Shown piece by piece: positions 7,644 to 17,058 of a DNA stretch of 64,000 bases (position 1 is the stretch's first letter; every line of letters starts with the position of its first letter). The DNA is from Paenibacillus castaneae (GTDB taxonomy: Bacteria; Bacillota; Bacilli; Paenibacillales; Paenibacillaceae), in the NCBI RefSeq assembly GCF_002884445.1, contig NZ_KZ614144.1, positions 4,508,094-4,572,093 on the forward strand. Direction: 5' to 3'. Under the pieces are notes generated by a model, which was not told the origin of the DNA, searched no databases, and was given only the letters and a program-made list of their open reading frames with translations. The translations under genes and the position numbers were made by a program.

Positions 7644-9218
7644 CTAGTCCGCTCTAACGGCAACGGCAAGATTTGAGAGTGTCGTCTTCCCGGCTCTTGA
7701 ATACCAGCCCCAAGCCCCGCCAGGCATTTTATAGATACGAGTCGTCAACGCAGAATCGCCAATATAGAAGACGGCTACGGCATTCTCGATAATAATGGTG
7801 AACGGATATTCCACATTCGGCTCGAATGCAATTGGCACCTGTACATCAGGCTCCAGCGAGGACAGATTGTCACCGCTAGCCGCATCGTATCGGATTCGAT
7901 CCTTCCCGGGCTCCAGCTGGATGCCGTACGCCTTTTCCGGCTCCTCGCCGACGCCCGTCACAAGACCGCTATACGTTACTTTCTCATCAAAGCTTACGCT
8001 GCCGGTAATCTTTGCTGTTTGGGGCATCTGATCGAAAATAATGCCGCTGACGCCTGATGAACCGTCCAGCACACGCGCTCCGTCGTCGCCTGCTACAGTC
8101 CCCAGCTTGCGGGCTTCGCCAAGCGCCGCATGCGTCGCAAACAATCGGTCGACCTCATCCGGAACCTTCACGCCGAGGGAGCCGTCCTTGCCTACGGTCA
8201 TTTCGTGGGCAACCATATTGCCTGCCCAGTCCCACTTCATATAATCCTTCTCCAGTTGGCGCGTCGGCACCCAGCCAAACAAAAATCTGCGGTCCCCAAG
8301 GCTTCCCGTCTTGGCCGCATAGAAGGCTCTGCCGTCGAAAACATCCTTCTTCGGCTTCATCCAAGGACCGTCAAGCGAGTCGCTCACGCGGTAGTGCGTT
8401 GATTTCTGATTGCTGAACTCCGAGAACACAAGTACCCACTTTCCATTCATACGGAAAATGTCCGGACATTCCAGCATGAAGAACGAAGCCGATTCCTCAA
8501 CGGTTAGAGGCTCTCGCACCTCCCACTTGCTCAGATCCTTGGAAGCAAACAAGGCAATCACGCCAGCGCCATCCTTACGCGCGCTGAGCAGAAGCCAGTA
8601 TTCGCCTTTCTCCTCGTTATACAGCAGGAACGGATCGCGGAAATCATCCTTCTCGTAGCCTTCAGGTGCATAGAACGTATCAGCAGGCACCTTCGTCCAG
8701 CTTTTCAAATCCTTGCTGAGCGCATGCATAACTGCTTCCTTTGGCTTTCCCTCCTGCGGGAATTTCCAATTGTGTCCGGTATAGAAGGCATGATACGTAT
8801 CGCCGGCTTTAATGACGCTGCCCGTCCCAAGCGCCAGGTCTTGATCAGCCTCTTGACCAAAGGGGATGGACTCCCCTTCATATGCATATTCGATTAGATT
8901 AGCTGTCGATGCCTGATGCCAGGGGTGAAAGCCAGGTGCGCCGTCTCGCCAATCCTGCAGATAGAACAAATGAATTTGTCCGTTGTCGCTAAACGGCATC
9001 ACATCGCCTACCCAGCCTTCTGGTGGCTTCCAGAACAGCCGATCCTCCGCCTGCTTAACCGGCTCTGCTGTTGCAGCAAGCTCTGCCGTCGCGGATGCGC
9101 TTGGAACCGCCGTCACCGCGGGGTTCTGCGTGTTCTCTTTGCTGCAAGCACTCGCCAGCGCTGCGGTGGCAAGAGCAATCGCTGCCATCCCAACCGTTCT
9201 CGATAGCTTCTTATTCAT
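7644..9218 (-). CDS. Secreted GH32 lipoprotein, fructanase-like
   Basis: A 524-residue protein starting at the ATG at 9218 (AGGAGAG upstream), with a lipoprotein signal peptide: MNKKLSRT, a hydrophobic core, and the lipobox LASAC (Cys 25). A Ser/Thr/Ala-rich linker follows. The catalytic domain is GH32 but divergent: the nucleophile block is GWVGDVMPF (Asp 72) in place of WMNDPNG, followed by FRDPFLLY and LECPDIF. Membrane anchoring outside the cell fits trimming of levan or inulin fragments before import by the adjacent binding protein. A perfect-looking hairpin (9260-9284) precedes the gene, and an upstream in-frame ATG at 9272 lies inside it, so the downstream start is preferred. The divergent nucleophile block places it in a distinct GH32 subgroup. 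Confidence 0.83.
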   Translation of the reverse strand: MNKKLSRTVGMAAIALATAALASACSKENTQNPAVTAVPSASATAELAATAEPVKQAEDRLFWKPPEGWVGDVMPFSDNGQIHLFYLQDWRDGAPGFHPWHQASTANLIEYAYEGESIPFGQEADQDLALGTGSVIKAGDTYHAFYTGHNWKFPQEGKPKEAVMHALSKDLKSWTKVPADTFYAPEGYEKDDFRDPFLLYNEEKGEYWLLLSARKDGAGVIALFASKDLSKWEVREPLTVEESASFFMLECPDIFRMNGKWVLVFSEFSNQKSTHYRVSDSLDGPWMKPKKDVFDGRAFYAAKTGSLGDRRFLFGWVPTRQLEKDYMKWDWAGNMVAHEMTVGKDGSLGVKVPDEVDRLFATHAALGEARKLGTVAGDDGARVLDGSSGVSGIIFDQMPQTAKITGSVSFDEKVTYSGLVTGVGEEPEKAYGIQLEPGKDRIRYDAASGDNLSSLEPDVQVPIAFEPNVEYPFTIIIENAVAVFYIGDSALTTRIYKMPGGAWGWYSRAGKTTLSNLAVAVRAD

Positions 9219-9259
9219 CGTTCGTTCTCTCCTCCGCTTCAGGTGTTTATAACTATACA

Positions 9260-9284
9260 CGCCGCCATGCATGCATGACGGCGG
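9260..9284 (-). other. Intercistronic hairpin after the binding protein
   Basis: CCGCC(GT)CATGCATGCAT-GGCGG forms a stable stem-loop between the binding-protein stop (9301) and the GH32 lipoprotein start, with no T run. Such hairpins commonly protect the upstream mRNA 3' end, giving more binding protein than downstream enzyme. Confidence 0.5.
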
Positions 9285-9300
9285 ACAGATGACCAGCTAT

Positions 9301-10656
9301 TTATTGCGTCAACGTAATCTTGATGCCTTCCTCTAGCAGCGCTTTCGCGGTAGCCGCGAACGTACCTACCGGCGTGCCGTCCTTAATACCTGTCAGTGCA
9401 GCTGTATTGGCATCCCAATACTTCTCGACGCCGATCGGAGCAAATAGGATTTTAGTGCCCAAATCATTCATTTGGTCCACCTTCTCTTGGCCGAACTGCT
9501 TCACATTGTTGTCTGTAGCCACTTTAAGCTCGTTCTCCGACATCATTTTGATGAAAATGGCTGCGCCCTGCGGGTTTTTCGACACCGTCGGGATCGACCA
9601 GCCGGACATGCCGCCAGGACCGACGTCTTTCGTTCCTTTAGGACCTGTAGGTACCGGTACGAAGTCTAGCTCGTAATCACTCTTGAATACGGTGAAGCCA
9701 CCGAAGCCGTATTCTGCCGTCATTGCCAGCTTGCCGTTCTTGAATTCCGCGTTGAAATAGTCGCCTTCTTTGTCTTTATCGATGTATTTATCCTTCAGAA
9801 GAGCATCCTGCGTGAATTGCATCGCTTCCTTCATGTTATCCGACTCGTAATTGGTCGTAATCGAGCCATCTTCGTTATACGACAGGTTAGTAACGCCATT
9901 TGAAGCTACCATTAACGGATAACCCGCATCCCACCAGCCGAAGCCAAACTGGTCGCTCTTGCCATCACCATCGGTATCCTGTGTAAGCTCAAGAGCCGTC
10001 GAACGGAACGTATCCCATGTCCAATTGCCTTCGCTATATAGCTCGCCAGGCGTTTTTACGCCATTGTTGTCGAACAGCGTTTTGTTGTAGTAGATGACGA
10101 TTGGAGCTGCTCCAACGCCAGCTGCATAATGTTTACCGCCGAACGTAAACGCTTTCGATACAGAGGAGTTCCAGAACGGATCAGACAAATCCATGTACTG
10201 GTCAAGCGGCTGAACGATCTTTTTCAGCGGATAAACCGGGAAGTTTTGGTCATTTGCCTGTGCGACGTCAACTCGGTCGCCTGCATTGACCATCGAGATC
10301 AGCATTGGTTTTTGATCGCCCCATGGCACGGCGATGACATTAACCTTACCGCCATAAGCTTGTTCGAACTGACCGACTGTTTCCCAGACGGCATCAAAAG
10401 CTGCCGGATTTGCCGCTTTATTCTGGTCATACTGTTCTTTCGAGGTATGATAAAGAATCGTGATATTGCCATCTTCAAGCTTTGGAGCATCTGACGCTGC
10501 CTCTTCCGTTACTGCAGGTTTGTTTCCATTGCTGTTCGTGCTGCCTTTAGTCGTATTATTGTCGCCGTTGTTGCTGCCTGAACAACCGGCCATGACGCTA
10601 ACGAGCATAACAACAGCAGCCAGCATTATCGAGAATGATTTCTTGTTTTGGACCAT
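9301..10656 (-). CDS. Sugar ABC transporter substrate-binding lipoprotein
   Basis: A 451-residue extracellular binding protein of family 1. The signal peptide (MVQNKKSFS plus hydrophobic core) ends in the lipobox VMAGC (Cys 25), followed by an Asn/Ser/Thr-rich tether and a periplasmic-binding fold: NITILYHTSKEQ, VNVIAVPWGDQ, AGVGAAPIVIYYNKTLFDNNG, and GWSIPTVSKNPQGAAIFI near the end. The start ATG follows AGGGGAGG. It stands 134 bases downstream of its permease pair rather than before it, and just before the GH32 genes, so it most likely captures fructo-oligosaccharides. That intergenic gap may carry an internal promoter, though none is obvious. Confidence 0.9.
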   Translation of the reverse strand: MVQNKKSFSIMLAAVVMLVSVMAGCSGSNNGDNNTTKGSTNSNGNKPAVTEEAASDAPKLEDGNITILYHTSKEQYDQNKAANPAAFDAVWETVGQFEQAYGGKVNVIAVPWGDQKPMLISMVNAGDRVDVAQANDQNFPVYPLKKIVQPLDQYMDLSDPFWNSSVSKAFTFGGKHYAAGVGAAPIVIYYNKTLFDNNGVKTPGELYSEGNWTWDTFRSTALELTQDTDGDGKSDQFGFGWWDAGYPLMVASNGVTNLSYNEDGSITTNYESDNMKEAMQFTQDALLKDKYIDKDKEGDYFNAEFKNGKLAMTAEYGFGGFTVFKSDYELDFVPVPTGPKGTKDVGPGGMSGWSIPTVSKNPQGAAIFIKMMSENELKVATDNNVKQFGQEKVDQMNDLGTKILFAPIGVEKYWDANTAALTGIKDGTPVGTFAATAKALLEEGIKITLTQ

Positions 10657-10789
10657 ATTGAATTGCCTCCCCTAATTTACGTTCATTTGTGGACATGCCT
10701 GACACCCTTGATTATTCATGGATTGTACTGCTTGACGCCAATGGTTCGGGGCCTCGCCTCCTTTCATCAGTCGATTGGCGACGCATAGG

Positions 10790-11749
10790 CTACTTAATCG
10801 CGCCATGCTCGATGCTGTCTGTGAAATAACGCTGCGTCACCAAATATAGAATGAACAGCGGCAGAATCGTGAGCAAAGCCCCTGCCTGTATCCTTGTCAC
10901 AACGACGAGCGGGTCGCTGATCGTCTGTACATTGACAACGGATTGAAGGTCTACCCGCAGGGAAGATAATGCGATTGCGAAATTTTTCTTCAAGTTGCCG
11001 AGCAGCAGATTCGACATATAGAATTCGTTCCAATGCCAGACAAAGGAGAATAGAAACACGGTAATGATTGCGTTTTTAGCATTTGGAAGCATGACCGTAA
11101 AGAAGGTTTTGAACGGCCCGCAGCCGTCCATATAAGCCGCGTCCTCCAGTTCATTCGGCATGCCTTTGAAAAACTGTCTAAATATAAAAATGTACAAGCC
11201 CGAGCGCAGCCCCATCCCAAACATAGACGGGAGGAAGAACGCCCAGAAGCTGCCGACGAGACTGATGGAATCGGGCCCGCCCGTGACGAGCGAGGTTAGC
11301 TTCATAATGCCAAACGCATCAAAGTATTTCATATCCGCATACAAAGGCAGGATGATCGTCTGCACAGGTACGACCAGCGTCAGGATGACGAGCGTGAACA
11401 GCATGCCCGAGAAGCGAAGCTTAAATCTCGCGAAGCCATAGGCTACGAAGGCGCAGGACAATACATCCAGAATTCCACAGCCAATCCCTATGATTAAGCT
11501 GTTCTGCAGCGCGTCCCAGAAATCCATAACACGAAGCGCATCAGTGAAGTTGCTCAGCGTGAGGGTCTTAGGTACCCAGATGACGCTCGGGTCCATCGCC
11601 TCCTCCGGTCGGCGCAGCGCCATGCTCAGCATGTACAAGAGCGGATAGAGTAACTGGTACGCCAGCGCCGCAAGAAGAGAGAAACGAATGATGGAGGTCA
11701 AGGTTTTCCTTACCCGGTTCAGTTGCTTTTTCGGAAGGATTGCATTCAA
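10790..11749 (-). CDS. Carbohydrate ABC permease, MalG type
   Basis: A 319-residue inner-membrane permease of the CUT1 family. Six membrane segments are recognisable, with the EAA loop ELEDAAYMDGCGPFKTFF in the last third that docks the ATPase. It starts at a TTG (11749) eight bases after GGGGAA; no ATG serves better. It is 21 bases after its partner permease. No ATPase is encoded nearby, so it must use a shared MsmX/MalK-like ATPase. In the long N-terminal region, FSLLAALAYQLLYPLLYML is the first membrane segment. Confidence 0.87.
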   Translation of the reverse strand: MNAILPKKQLNRVRKTLTSIIRFSLLAALAYQLLYPLLYMLSMALRRPEEAMDPSVIWVPKTLTLSNFTDALRVMDFWDALQNSLIIGIGCGILDVLSCAFVAYGFARFKLRFSGMLFTLVILTLVVPVQTIILPLYADMKYFDAFGIMKLTSLVTGGPDSISLVGSFWAFFLPSMFGMGLRSGLYIFIFRQFFKGMPNELEDAAYMDGCGPFKTFFTVMLPNAKNAIITVFLFSFVWHWNEFYMSNLLLGNLKKNFAIALSSLRVDLQSVVNVQTISDPLVVVTRIQAGALLTILPLFILYLVTQRYFTDSIEHGAIK

Positions 11750-11770
11750 ATGGGGTTCCCCGCTTTCTGT

Positions 11771-12673
11771 TTAATCCTGCATGTAGACGATGCGTTTCTT
11801 CAGCAGCATGTAGACAGCGCCGAGGAACACGGCAATCAATATGCAATATAACCACGCCAGCGCGCTGCTGTACCCGAATCTGACCTGCGAGAATGCCGTA
11901 TTGTAAATCATCAGAATAACGCTGTTGCCGTAATCCGTGAACGTATCGATAATCGTGTAGACGATATTAAGCATCATCATCGGCGTGAGCATCGGCAGCG
12001 TTATTTTCCAAAACTGCTCCCAAGGCCTCGCCCCTTCGATCGAGGATGCCTCATACAAATAACTGGGTATCGAATGAAGGCCCGCCAAGAACAGCAGCAC
12101 CTGCACGCCCGAACGCCATGTTAAATCGAAAATGCGCGAGATCACATTATTGAATATTTCAATAAGCTGCGCGCCTAGGCCAAGCTCCTGCAGGATGCCG
12201 TTGATGCCGGCCCCAGTGAACAGGTAGACGCTCTCCGCTCCTCCGCGCATCCCTTGCGAGAATACATCCTCCTTCAGAATCTGCATCAGCACACCCGAAG
12301 CGATAATGACTGGGAGGAACGACACTGCGCGCATGAAGCCTCTGCCACGGAACTTGTTTTTGAGGAGCACGGCCACGAACAGACTGTACACCAGAATAAG
12401 CGGAACGCCGTAGAGCATGTTCACGAAGGAATTGGTTGCTTCCCTAATGAAGGCTGGATCTTTGAACAATGCGTATTCAAAATTGTCCCAGCCGATAAAT
12501 ACGCCGCGCAGCCCTTCGGGCGTCATCTCCATGTTCTGAAACGAGAAAACGAGCGAAGTGAGCAGCGGCTTCCCGAAAAACAAGATAAACCCGAGTATCC
12601 ATGGCAGTACGAACAAGAATCCGTAAAGCTCTTTTTTCTTCGTGTAAGGAAAAGCCCTTAATTTTCTAATCAT
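11771..12673 (-). CDS. Carbohydrate ABC permease, MalF type
   Basis: A 300-residue CUT1 permease with six membrane segments (GFLFVLPWILGFILFFGKP first) and the EAA loop YEASSIEGARPWEQFWKIT near residue 210. Start ATG follows AGGGGGTG. It precedes the MalG-type permease by 21 bases and follows the DUF5696-like gene by 11 bases, so both importers of this island are probably on one transcript. Confidence 0.88.
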   Translation of the reverse strand: MIRKLRAFPYTKKKELYGFLFVLPWILGFILFFGKPLLTSLVFSFQNMEMTPEGLRGVFIGWDNFEYALFKDPAFIREATNSFVNMLYGVPLILVYSLFVAVLLKNKFRGRGFMRAVSFLPVIIASGVLMQILKEDVFSQGMRGGAESVYLFTGAGINGILQELGLGAQLIEIFNNVISRIFDLTWRSGVQVLLFLAGLHSIPSYLYEASSIEGARPWEQFWKITLPMLTPMMMLNIVYTIIDTFTDYGNSVILMIYNTAFSQVRFGYSSALAWLYCILIAVFLGAVYMLLKKRIVYMQD

Positions 12674-12684
12674 GCGTTCACCCC

Positions 12685-14901
12685 CTAACGGATGAGGTAG
12701 CCCAGCGCCGGAATGCTCTCAGCGCCAACAGCAGCCATCTCATTGTTGTAATTGACGACGGCTGACTTGCCGTTCTCGAACGTTGTGCGGTATACGCCGT
12801 CCTGCAGTTTCATGTGATTCGTAATCGCAACGCCTGCAACCTCACCCAACGCTTCGTTCAGATACTCGTATTGCTCTTTCATATCATCGTAGAGCAGATC
12901 GAAATCTGCGCTGTATAGAAAGTCGTATTCGGTATGGCTAAGTAGTGCGGAATCTCTTGCAATGAACTTGTACGCCGGGAACGTCCCGGTTTCAATCAAT
13001 TTCAGCAAGTATCGCTTCGGCATGCTCGAGAGATTAATCGGCTCGCTGTATGCAGGCAGCAGCCCGCTAAGCGCGATGCTGTAGAACGGCACTTCCTCAT
13101 CCTCCACATCGAAGCCGCTTGCGAACAATGGAACGTCCGACAGGCTGTCCGCATAAGGAAACGTATATGCGTTCGGCTTATCGAACATAAGACCGCCTAG
13201 ATTGCTTTGCCCTTGCTTCAATCCGCTCTCCCAAGTCGTGCCCGTCACGTTTTTCGGCTGGCTGCCGCGCTTAAAGTCTGAATAAAGCATGGTACCTACC
13301 GTTTGCAAGGAGACATGCTCAAGACCGCCCTTTGCCGCGGCTGCAGTGAAACGGTTGATTGCTTCATTTACCGAGCTTGGCTTCAGCAAATACCAACGCT
13401 TTAAAGCCTTATTTTTCATTTGATCGCTTAATCTGTAGTCATACTTTAATACCGGCGCGCGGCTGATGCCTTTGGCTGTATCCGCAAACTTGCTGAAGCC
13501 GTTCCCGCCCTCGTACAATTTCACGGGATCAACGACGGGGTAGAAGGCTACGCCCTTCGCTGCCAGCTCCTTCGCCAGCTTCTTAAAGCCTTTGTCGCCG
13601 CCAAGCCTTCCTTCCGCGTCAAGCGATACAGGCACTTCTCCCTTCGCTCCGCCCGATGCCCACCCCTCAAGCCGCAGCGACAAGTTCGTCATGTTGTCTT
13701 CCTGCATTCGGCTTGCAGCTTGCTCCGCATCCTTGAAGGAAGTAAGCACCTCTACCGTATTGTAAGGAATGCCGAAGAAGGTAGCTTTTTTATTCACGCC
13801 TCCAACAAAGTCAACGAGCAGCGGAATCGGCTTACCTTCCTCCGCAGAGTTGTCGGTTCCAGGCCTCATGCCCAGCTCCTCTTGCAGGTAAGTGCGGTAC
13901 CTCTGTGCCATTCCGTTGTAATCGGCGTCCGCTTCATGAAGGAAAAAATATTTCACTTCGTAATCCATGCCGCCTGTCATAGATGTCGATCCTCGCGTCA
14001 CCTGCTTCTCGTTTAACGTGCCTTCCAGAAGGACGTTGGTTTCAAACTCAACCAGATTCAAGTAGCTGAATATATTGTTGTACGAATTATTTTTGCCGCT
14101 TACTTCGGCCGTGATGCCTGCCTGATAAGCGCCTTTATGGATGACGGCGACAAATGCCGATGCATTTTGCTTCATGCCATACACCGGGAGCCGAACCGTT
14201 TCCTTCTGGTCGACTTTGCTGGAATAATCGAGCGCCTCGTCGCCTCCGTATACCCGCTCGTTAAAGCTCTTATAGCTGCTTTTCATATTGTTGAAGTTAA
14301 TCAATGCACCGCTGCCGTCCGGGACGAACAAATACCCTTCGTCTGCGCTGCCTGCCGCTCCGAAGAAAGGCAGCAGGCTGATATTGACCAGCTTGAATTT
14401 ATCCTGCTGCTTGATGCCATCGGACACAATCACCGCCGACAAAGCATCCCCGCTGATCGTATAGCGGACAGGTACGGTAAAGCCGGCCTTCGGGAACACA
14501 TAGGTAACCTCTACTCCGCCATCAACCTTGCTCCATTCCGGCTGTTTCTCCTTCACGCTTCCCGTGAAGCTGTTAAGCTGGAACGGCTTGTTCTGGTCAT
14601 CCACATAATCCAGCAAAAGCTGTGATGACAAATCCATCTTTTTGGCGCCCTTGGCAAGCTTGTCGTCTACCAGGTCGACGGGGTTGCTTCGCCATATGGC
14701 TCCTGATGTCGTATCCGTTACGATCAGCTCGGCGGTAGCCGGATTATAGTCAAGCGTTAGTCTGCCGCTGTCCGCCATACGCTGGAAGCCGCCGCTTGGA
14801 GCTGCCGCCGTGCCTGCTGCGAAGCTCGTCACTAGCCCTCTCGATGAGGCGATAATGAGCAGCATTGCCATCATGAAGGCTATCATTATTCGTAATTTCA
14901 A
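12685..14901 (-). CDS. DUF5696-like secreted protein
   Basis: About 738 residues. The best start is the TTG at 14901, six bases after AAAGGGGAGG; an ATG at 14937 would overlap the previous stop. A signal peptide (KLRIMIAFMMAMLLIIASS) is followed by a beta-rich N-terminal domain (LTLDYNPATAELIVTDTTSGAIW) and a central to C-terminal region with TIM-barrel character (LSLRLEGWASGG, FYPVVDPVKLYEGG, HVSLQTVGTMLYSDF). I assign it to DUF5696 from memory of similar Paenibacillus proteins; the family has no assigned reaction that I know. It lies in a tightly packed module with Yip1-like and NHL/TPR membrane proteins and an importer, so an extracellular glycan-processing or substrate-presenting role is plausible. 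No catalytic residues are identified. Confidence 0.6.
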   Translation of the reverse strand: MKLRIMIAFMMAMLLIIASSRGLVTSFAAGTAAAPSGGFQRMADSGRLTLDYNPATAELIVTDTTSGAIWRSNPVDLVDDKLAKGAKKMDLSSQLLLDYVDDQNKPFQLNSFTGSVKEKQPEWSKVDGGVEVTYVFPKAGFTVPVRYTISGDALSAVIVSDGIKQQDKFKLVNISLLPFFGAAGSADEGYLFVPDGSGALINFNNMKSSYKSFNERVYGGDEALDYSSKVDQKETVRLPVYGMKQNASAFVAVIHKGAYQAGITAEVSGKNNSYNNIFSYLNLVEFETNVLLEGTLNEKQVTRGSTSMTGGMDYEVKYFFLHEADADYNGMAQRYRTYLQEELGMRPGTDNSAEEGKPIPLLVDFVGGVNKKATFFGIPYNTVEVLTSFKDAEQAASRMQEDNMTNLSLRLEGWASGGAKGEVPVSLDAEGRLGGDKGFKKLAKELAAKGVAFYPVVDPVKLYEGGNGFSKFADTAKGISRAPVLKYDYRLSDQMKNKALKRWYLLKPSSVNEAINRFTAAAAKGGLEHVSLQTVGTMLYSDFKRGSQPKNVTGTTWESGLKQGQSNLGGLMFDKPNAYTFPYADSLSDVPLFASGFDVEDEEVPFYSIALSGLLPAYSEPINLSSMPKRYLLKLIETGTFPAYKFIARDSALLSHTEYDFLYSADFDLLYDDMKEQYEYLNEALGEVAGVAITNHMKLQDGVYRTTFENGKSAVVNYNNEMAAVGAESIPALGYLIR

Positions 14902-14933
14902 GCTGCCCTCCCCTTTCCGATCCATGCTTTGCC

Positions 14934-15572
14934 TCATAAGCGGAAAAGCATTTCGTTATAAATGGTATAAACAAACACGTACATCTGTTGGAACAGTGTG
15001 TAGAACAGCATCACCAAGAAAACAACAATGGCCATTGCCGCAAATGTTAGCAGCGCAGACTGAAGTGTCTTGACTGCACCGTAGTCATGAATGGTTTGCA
15101 AGCCGATAAACATAAGCAGCGCACTCCAAACCATTGCAATCGTTGTGATATAGCCAAGAAACATGCCTTCCTCCTGCACAAGCACTCTGCTGAACAGCGT
15201 CGTAAGGATTACCGCAGCCACATAGGGTATGCTTGCATATGCGCTAACAATGGCAATCTGCTTCGCCTTTCCCTCGCCATCCATCCATGTAGCTACCGCC
15301 CAGTTCCCGGCGACCCAAAGCGCATATAGCACGATCGTCTTCGCCGCAATCAGCCAGATGTTGAGAGCGCTGAGATCAGCCAGATTAAAGGTGTAGCCTG
15401 TGCTTTGACGCTTGAAGATCGTTGCGAAAAAAAACACAAGAACAATAAGCGCCGATGCAAGAAGCGAGCCTTTGCCTTCCTCCTTAACAGCATAAAAGCT
15501 GTCAAACGGATGCAGCAGGGAGCTAAAAGGATTTAGCCGCTTCGAGGTGTTTGGTACAGAGGATGCGCTCAC
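14934..15572 (-). CDS. Yip1-family polytopic membrane protein
   Basis: A 212-residue protein with a short basic N-terminus (NPFSSLLHPFDSFYAVKEEGKGS, a typical Yip1 opening with a Pro-Phe pair) and five hydrophobic segments, including ALIVLVFFFATIF, AKTIVLYALWVAGNWAVATW and AIVVFLVMLFYTLF. This is the Yip1 topology: amphipathic start, five transmembrane helices, and a GNW-x-T motif after the second helix. Its start overlaps the stop of the NHL/TPR gene by four bases. Bacterial Yip1 proteins have no defined role; here it is embedded in a transporter operon and could scaffold the membrane complex. Confidence 0.65.
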   Translation of the reverse strand: MSASSVPNTSKRLNPFSSLLHPFDSFYAVKEEGKGSLLASALIVLVFFFATIFKRQSTGYTFNLADLSALNIWLIAAKTIVLYALWVAGNWAVATWMDGEGKAKQIAIVSAYASIPYVAAVILTTLFSRVLVQEEGMFLGYITTIAMVWSALLMFIGLQTIHDYGAVKTLQSALLTFAAMAIVVFLVMLFYTLFQQMYVFVYTIYNEMLFRL

Positions 15573-17038
15573 CTGGAAACCTCCCTTCGTCTCTTGTTCC
15601 TCGTTGCCCGAATAGCTTTATAGCCGTAATATCCGGCTAAAGCGAGAATAAACACGGTCATTATAATAGGCAGGTTGTTCCGTACGGTCTGCATGCGGAT
15701 TTGACCAAAGGTGTCGGAATAGCCGGATCGATCCGTCCCTTGCCGGTAATAGACAAGCGCCTCGTCGAAGCTCCCTTCCTTTTCCAGCGCCTTTGCAATG
15801 CCGACATAAGCGATGCTGTTATTCGCATTCCGCTTGGCAACCGATTGCCAGATGACCGCAGCCTCCTCGTATAGGCCTTGGTTGTAAAGTACAGTTGCTT
15901 GCCGAACGAGGTCGCCGTATTCCGATAGCGCAAACCTAGTCACATTCCGTTTCGCCGCATCCAGTACGAGCAGCTCGCCCTTCCAATATGCGATTGCCGC
16001 TGGCTGGAGAAAGGTTCCCTTCTGATTGCCGAGCGACCCGAATACCGCTATTGGATTGCCCTCCGAATCGTATTCGAATACCCGACCTCTTGTTCGATCA
16101 AGCCCTGCGATAAAACCGTCCGCGTCAGTGCTCAGATCAACGAAGGAGGTATCCTGCTTTACGCCCTGCTTGAAGGTAAACTCCTTATCGCCAAAGTCCG
16201 CCCTTCCCTGCTGGCCCATCAGTACATTGTTGCCGAGCGGGTTCAGCTTTTTAATTTCCTCGCGTGAGTTTTTGGAAATAATCGTCGTCGTATATACGAA
16301 ATTGTCCGCTCCGATATCCAGGTTCGAATATTCGATCGGAAGCAGCTTCATCATCGCAGAGCGCTGCTCCTTCGACAGCAGGTTCTTCCAGAACGTCTCC
16401 ACCACAACCGCAGGCGTCACCTCCACCCGGTTGCTTCCGAAGTAGCCGGTAAATTCACCTTTGCTGTTGAACTGCATCAGTCCGTAGAATTGTCCCTCCG
16501 ACAACACATAAATACGTCCAGCGTTATCAACCGCTACCTTTGTCGGCTTGAACTGAAAGCTGCTTGGAATAAGCGGATCGGTCGGCTTCTCAATGACAAG
16601 TTCCACCTTGCCGTCTGCGCTTGCCCGAATAATCCGGCCGCTATCCTTATCTGCGATATAGATCGCGCCATCGTCCGTGACGAATATACCTATTGGTGAC
16701 GCAAGCGTCATTTCTTTGCCATTATCGTCGAGCTTGTCGATGATCGCTTCCGCTTCGAACCGTTCATTCAGCTTGACGATTCGTTTATTGCCTGTATCCG
16801 CAATATAAATGGCATTATGGTTGTCCACGAACATATCCTGCGGTTCACTGAATGTCCCAGCTCCAAGCTCTATGCCGGAATAGGTACGCTCCGGCAAATA
16901 GCTGGCTGGTGCCGCCTTTGATTGATCCCATTCGTTGTATACGTAGGACTGGTAAGGCGCCTCCGCCATGACCGTTGACGGCGCAGCTATTAATAAGGGG
17001 AGAAGCAGCACCGCAGCTAGCATCCTTTTCATCATCAT
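15569..17038 (-). CDS. NHL-repeat/TPR membrane-anchored protein
   Basis: About 489 residues. The ATG at 17038 (AGAGGTGG just upstream) gives a clean signal peptide, MMMKRMLAAVLLLPLLIAA; an ATG at 17062 overlaps the previous stop by four bases. The body has NHL/SMP-30-like propeller blades: FSEPQDMFVDNHNAIYIADT, ASPIGIFVTDDGAIYIADK, FKPTKVAVDNAGRIYVLSE and FLQPAAIAYWKGELLVLD. A tetratricopeptide segment follows (ATVLYNQGLYEEAAVIWQSV, then IGIAKALEKEGSFDEALVYY-like repeats), then one transmembrane helix (IIMTVFILALAGYYGYKAI) and a basic tail. Both propeller and TPR should face outward. Such a protein could bind protein or glycan partners; no enzymatic residue is evident. Confidence 0.72.
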   Translation of the reverse strand: MMMKRMLAAVLLLPLLIAAPSTVMAEAPYQSYVYNEWDQSKAAPASYLPERTYSGIELGAGTFSEPQDMFVDNHNAIYIADTGNKRIVKLNERFEAEAIIDKLDDNGKEMTLASPIGIFVTDDGAIYIADKDSGRIIRASADGKVELVIEKPTDPLIPSSFQFKPTKVAVDNAGRIYVLSEGQFYGLMQFNSKGEFTGYFGSNRVEVTPAVVVETFWKNLLSKEQRSAMMKLLPIEYSNLDIGADNFVYTTTIISKNSREEIKKLNPLGNNVLMGQQGRADFGDKEFTFKQGVKQDTSFVDLSTDADGFIAGLDRTRGRVFEYDSEGNPIAVFGSLGNQKGTFLQPAAIAYWKGELLVLDAAKRNVTRFALSEYGDLVRQATVLYNQGLYEEAAVIWQSVAKRNANNSIAYVGIAKALEKEGSFDEALVYYRQGTDRSGYSDTFGQIRMQTVRNNLPIIMTVFILALAGYYGYKAIRATRNKRRREVSR

Positions 17039-17058
17039 GATTCCACCTCTAGCCTCCA

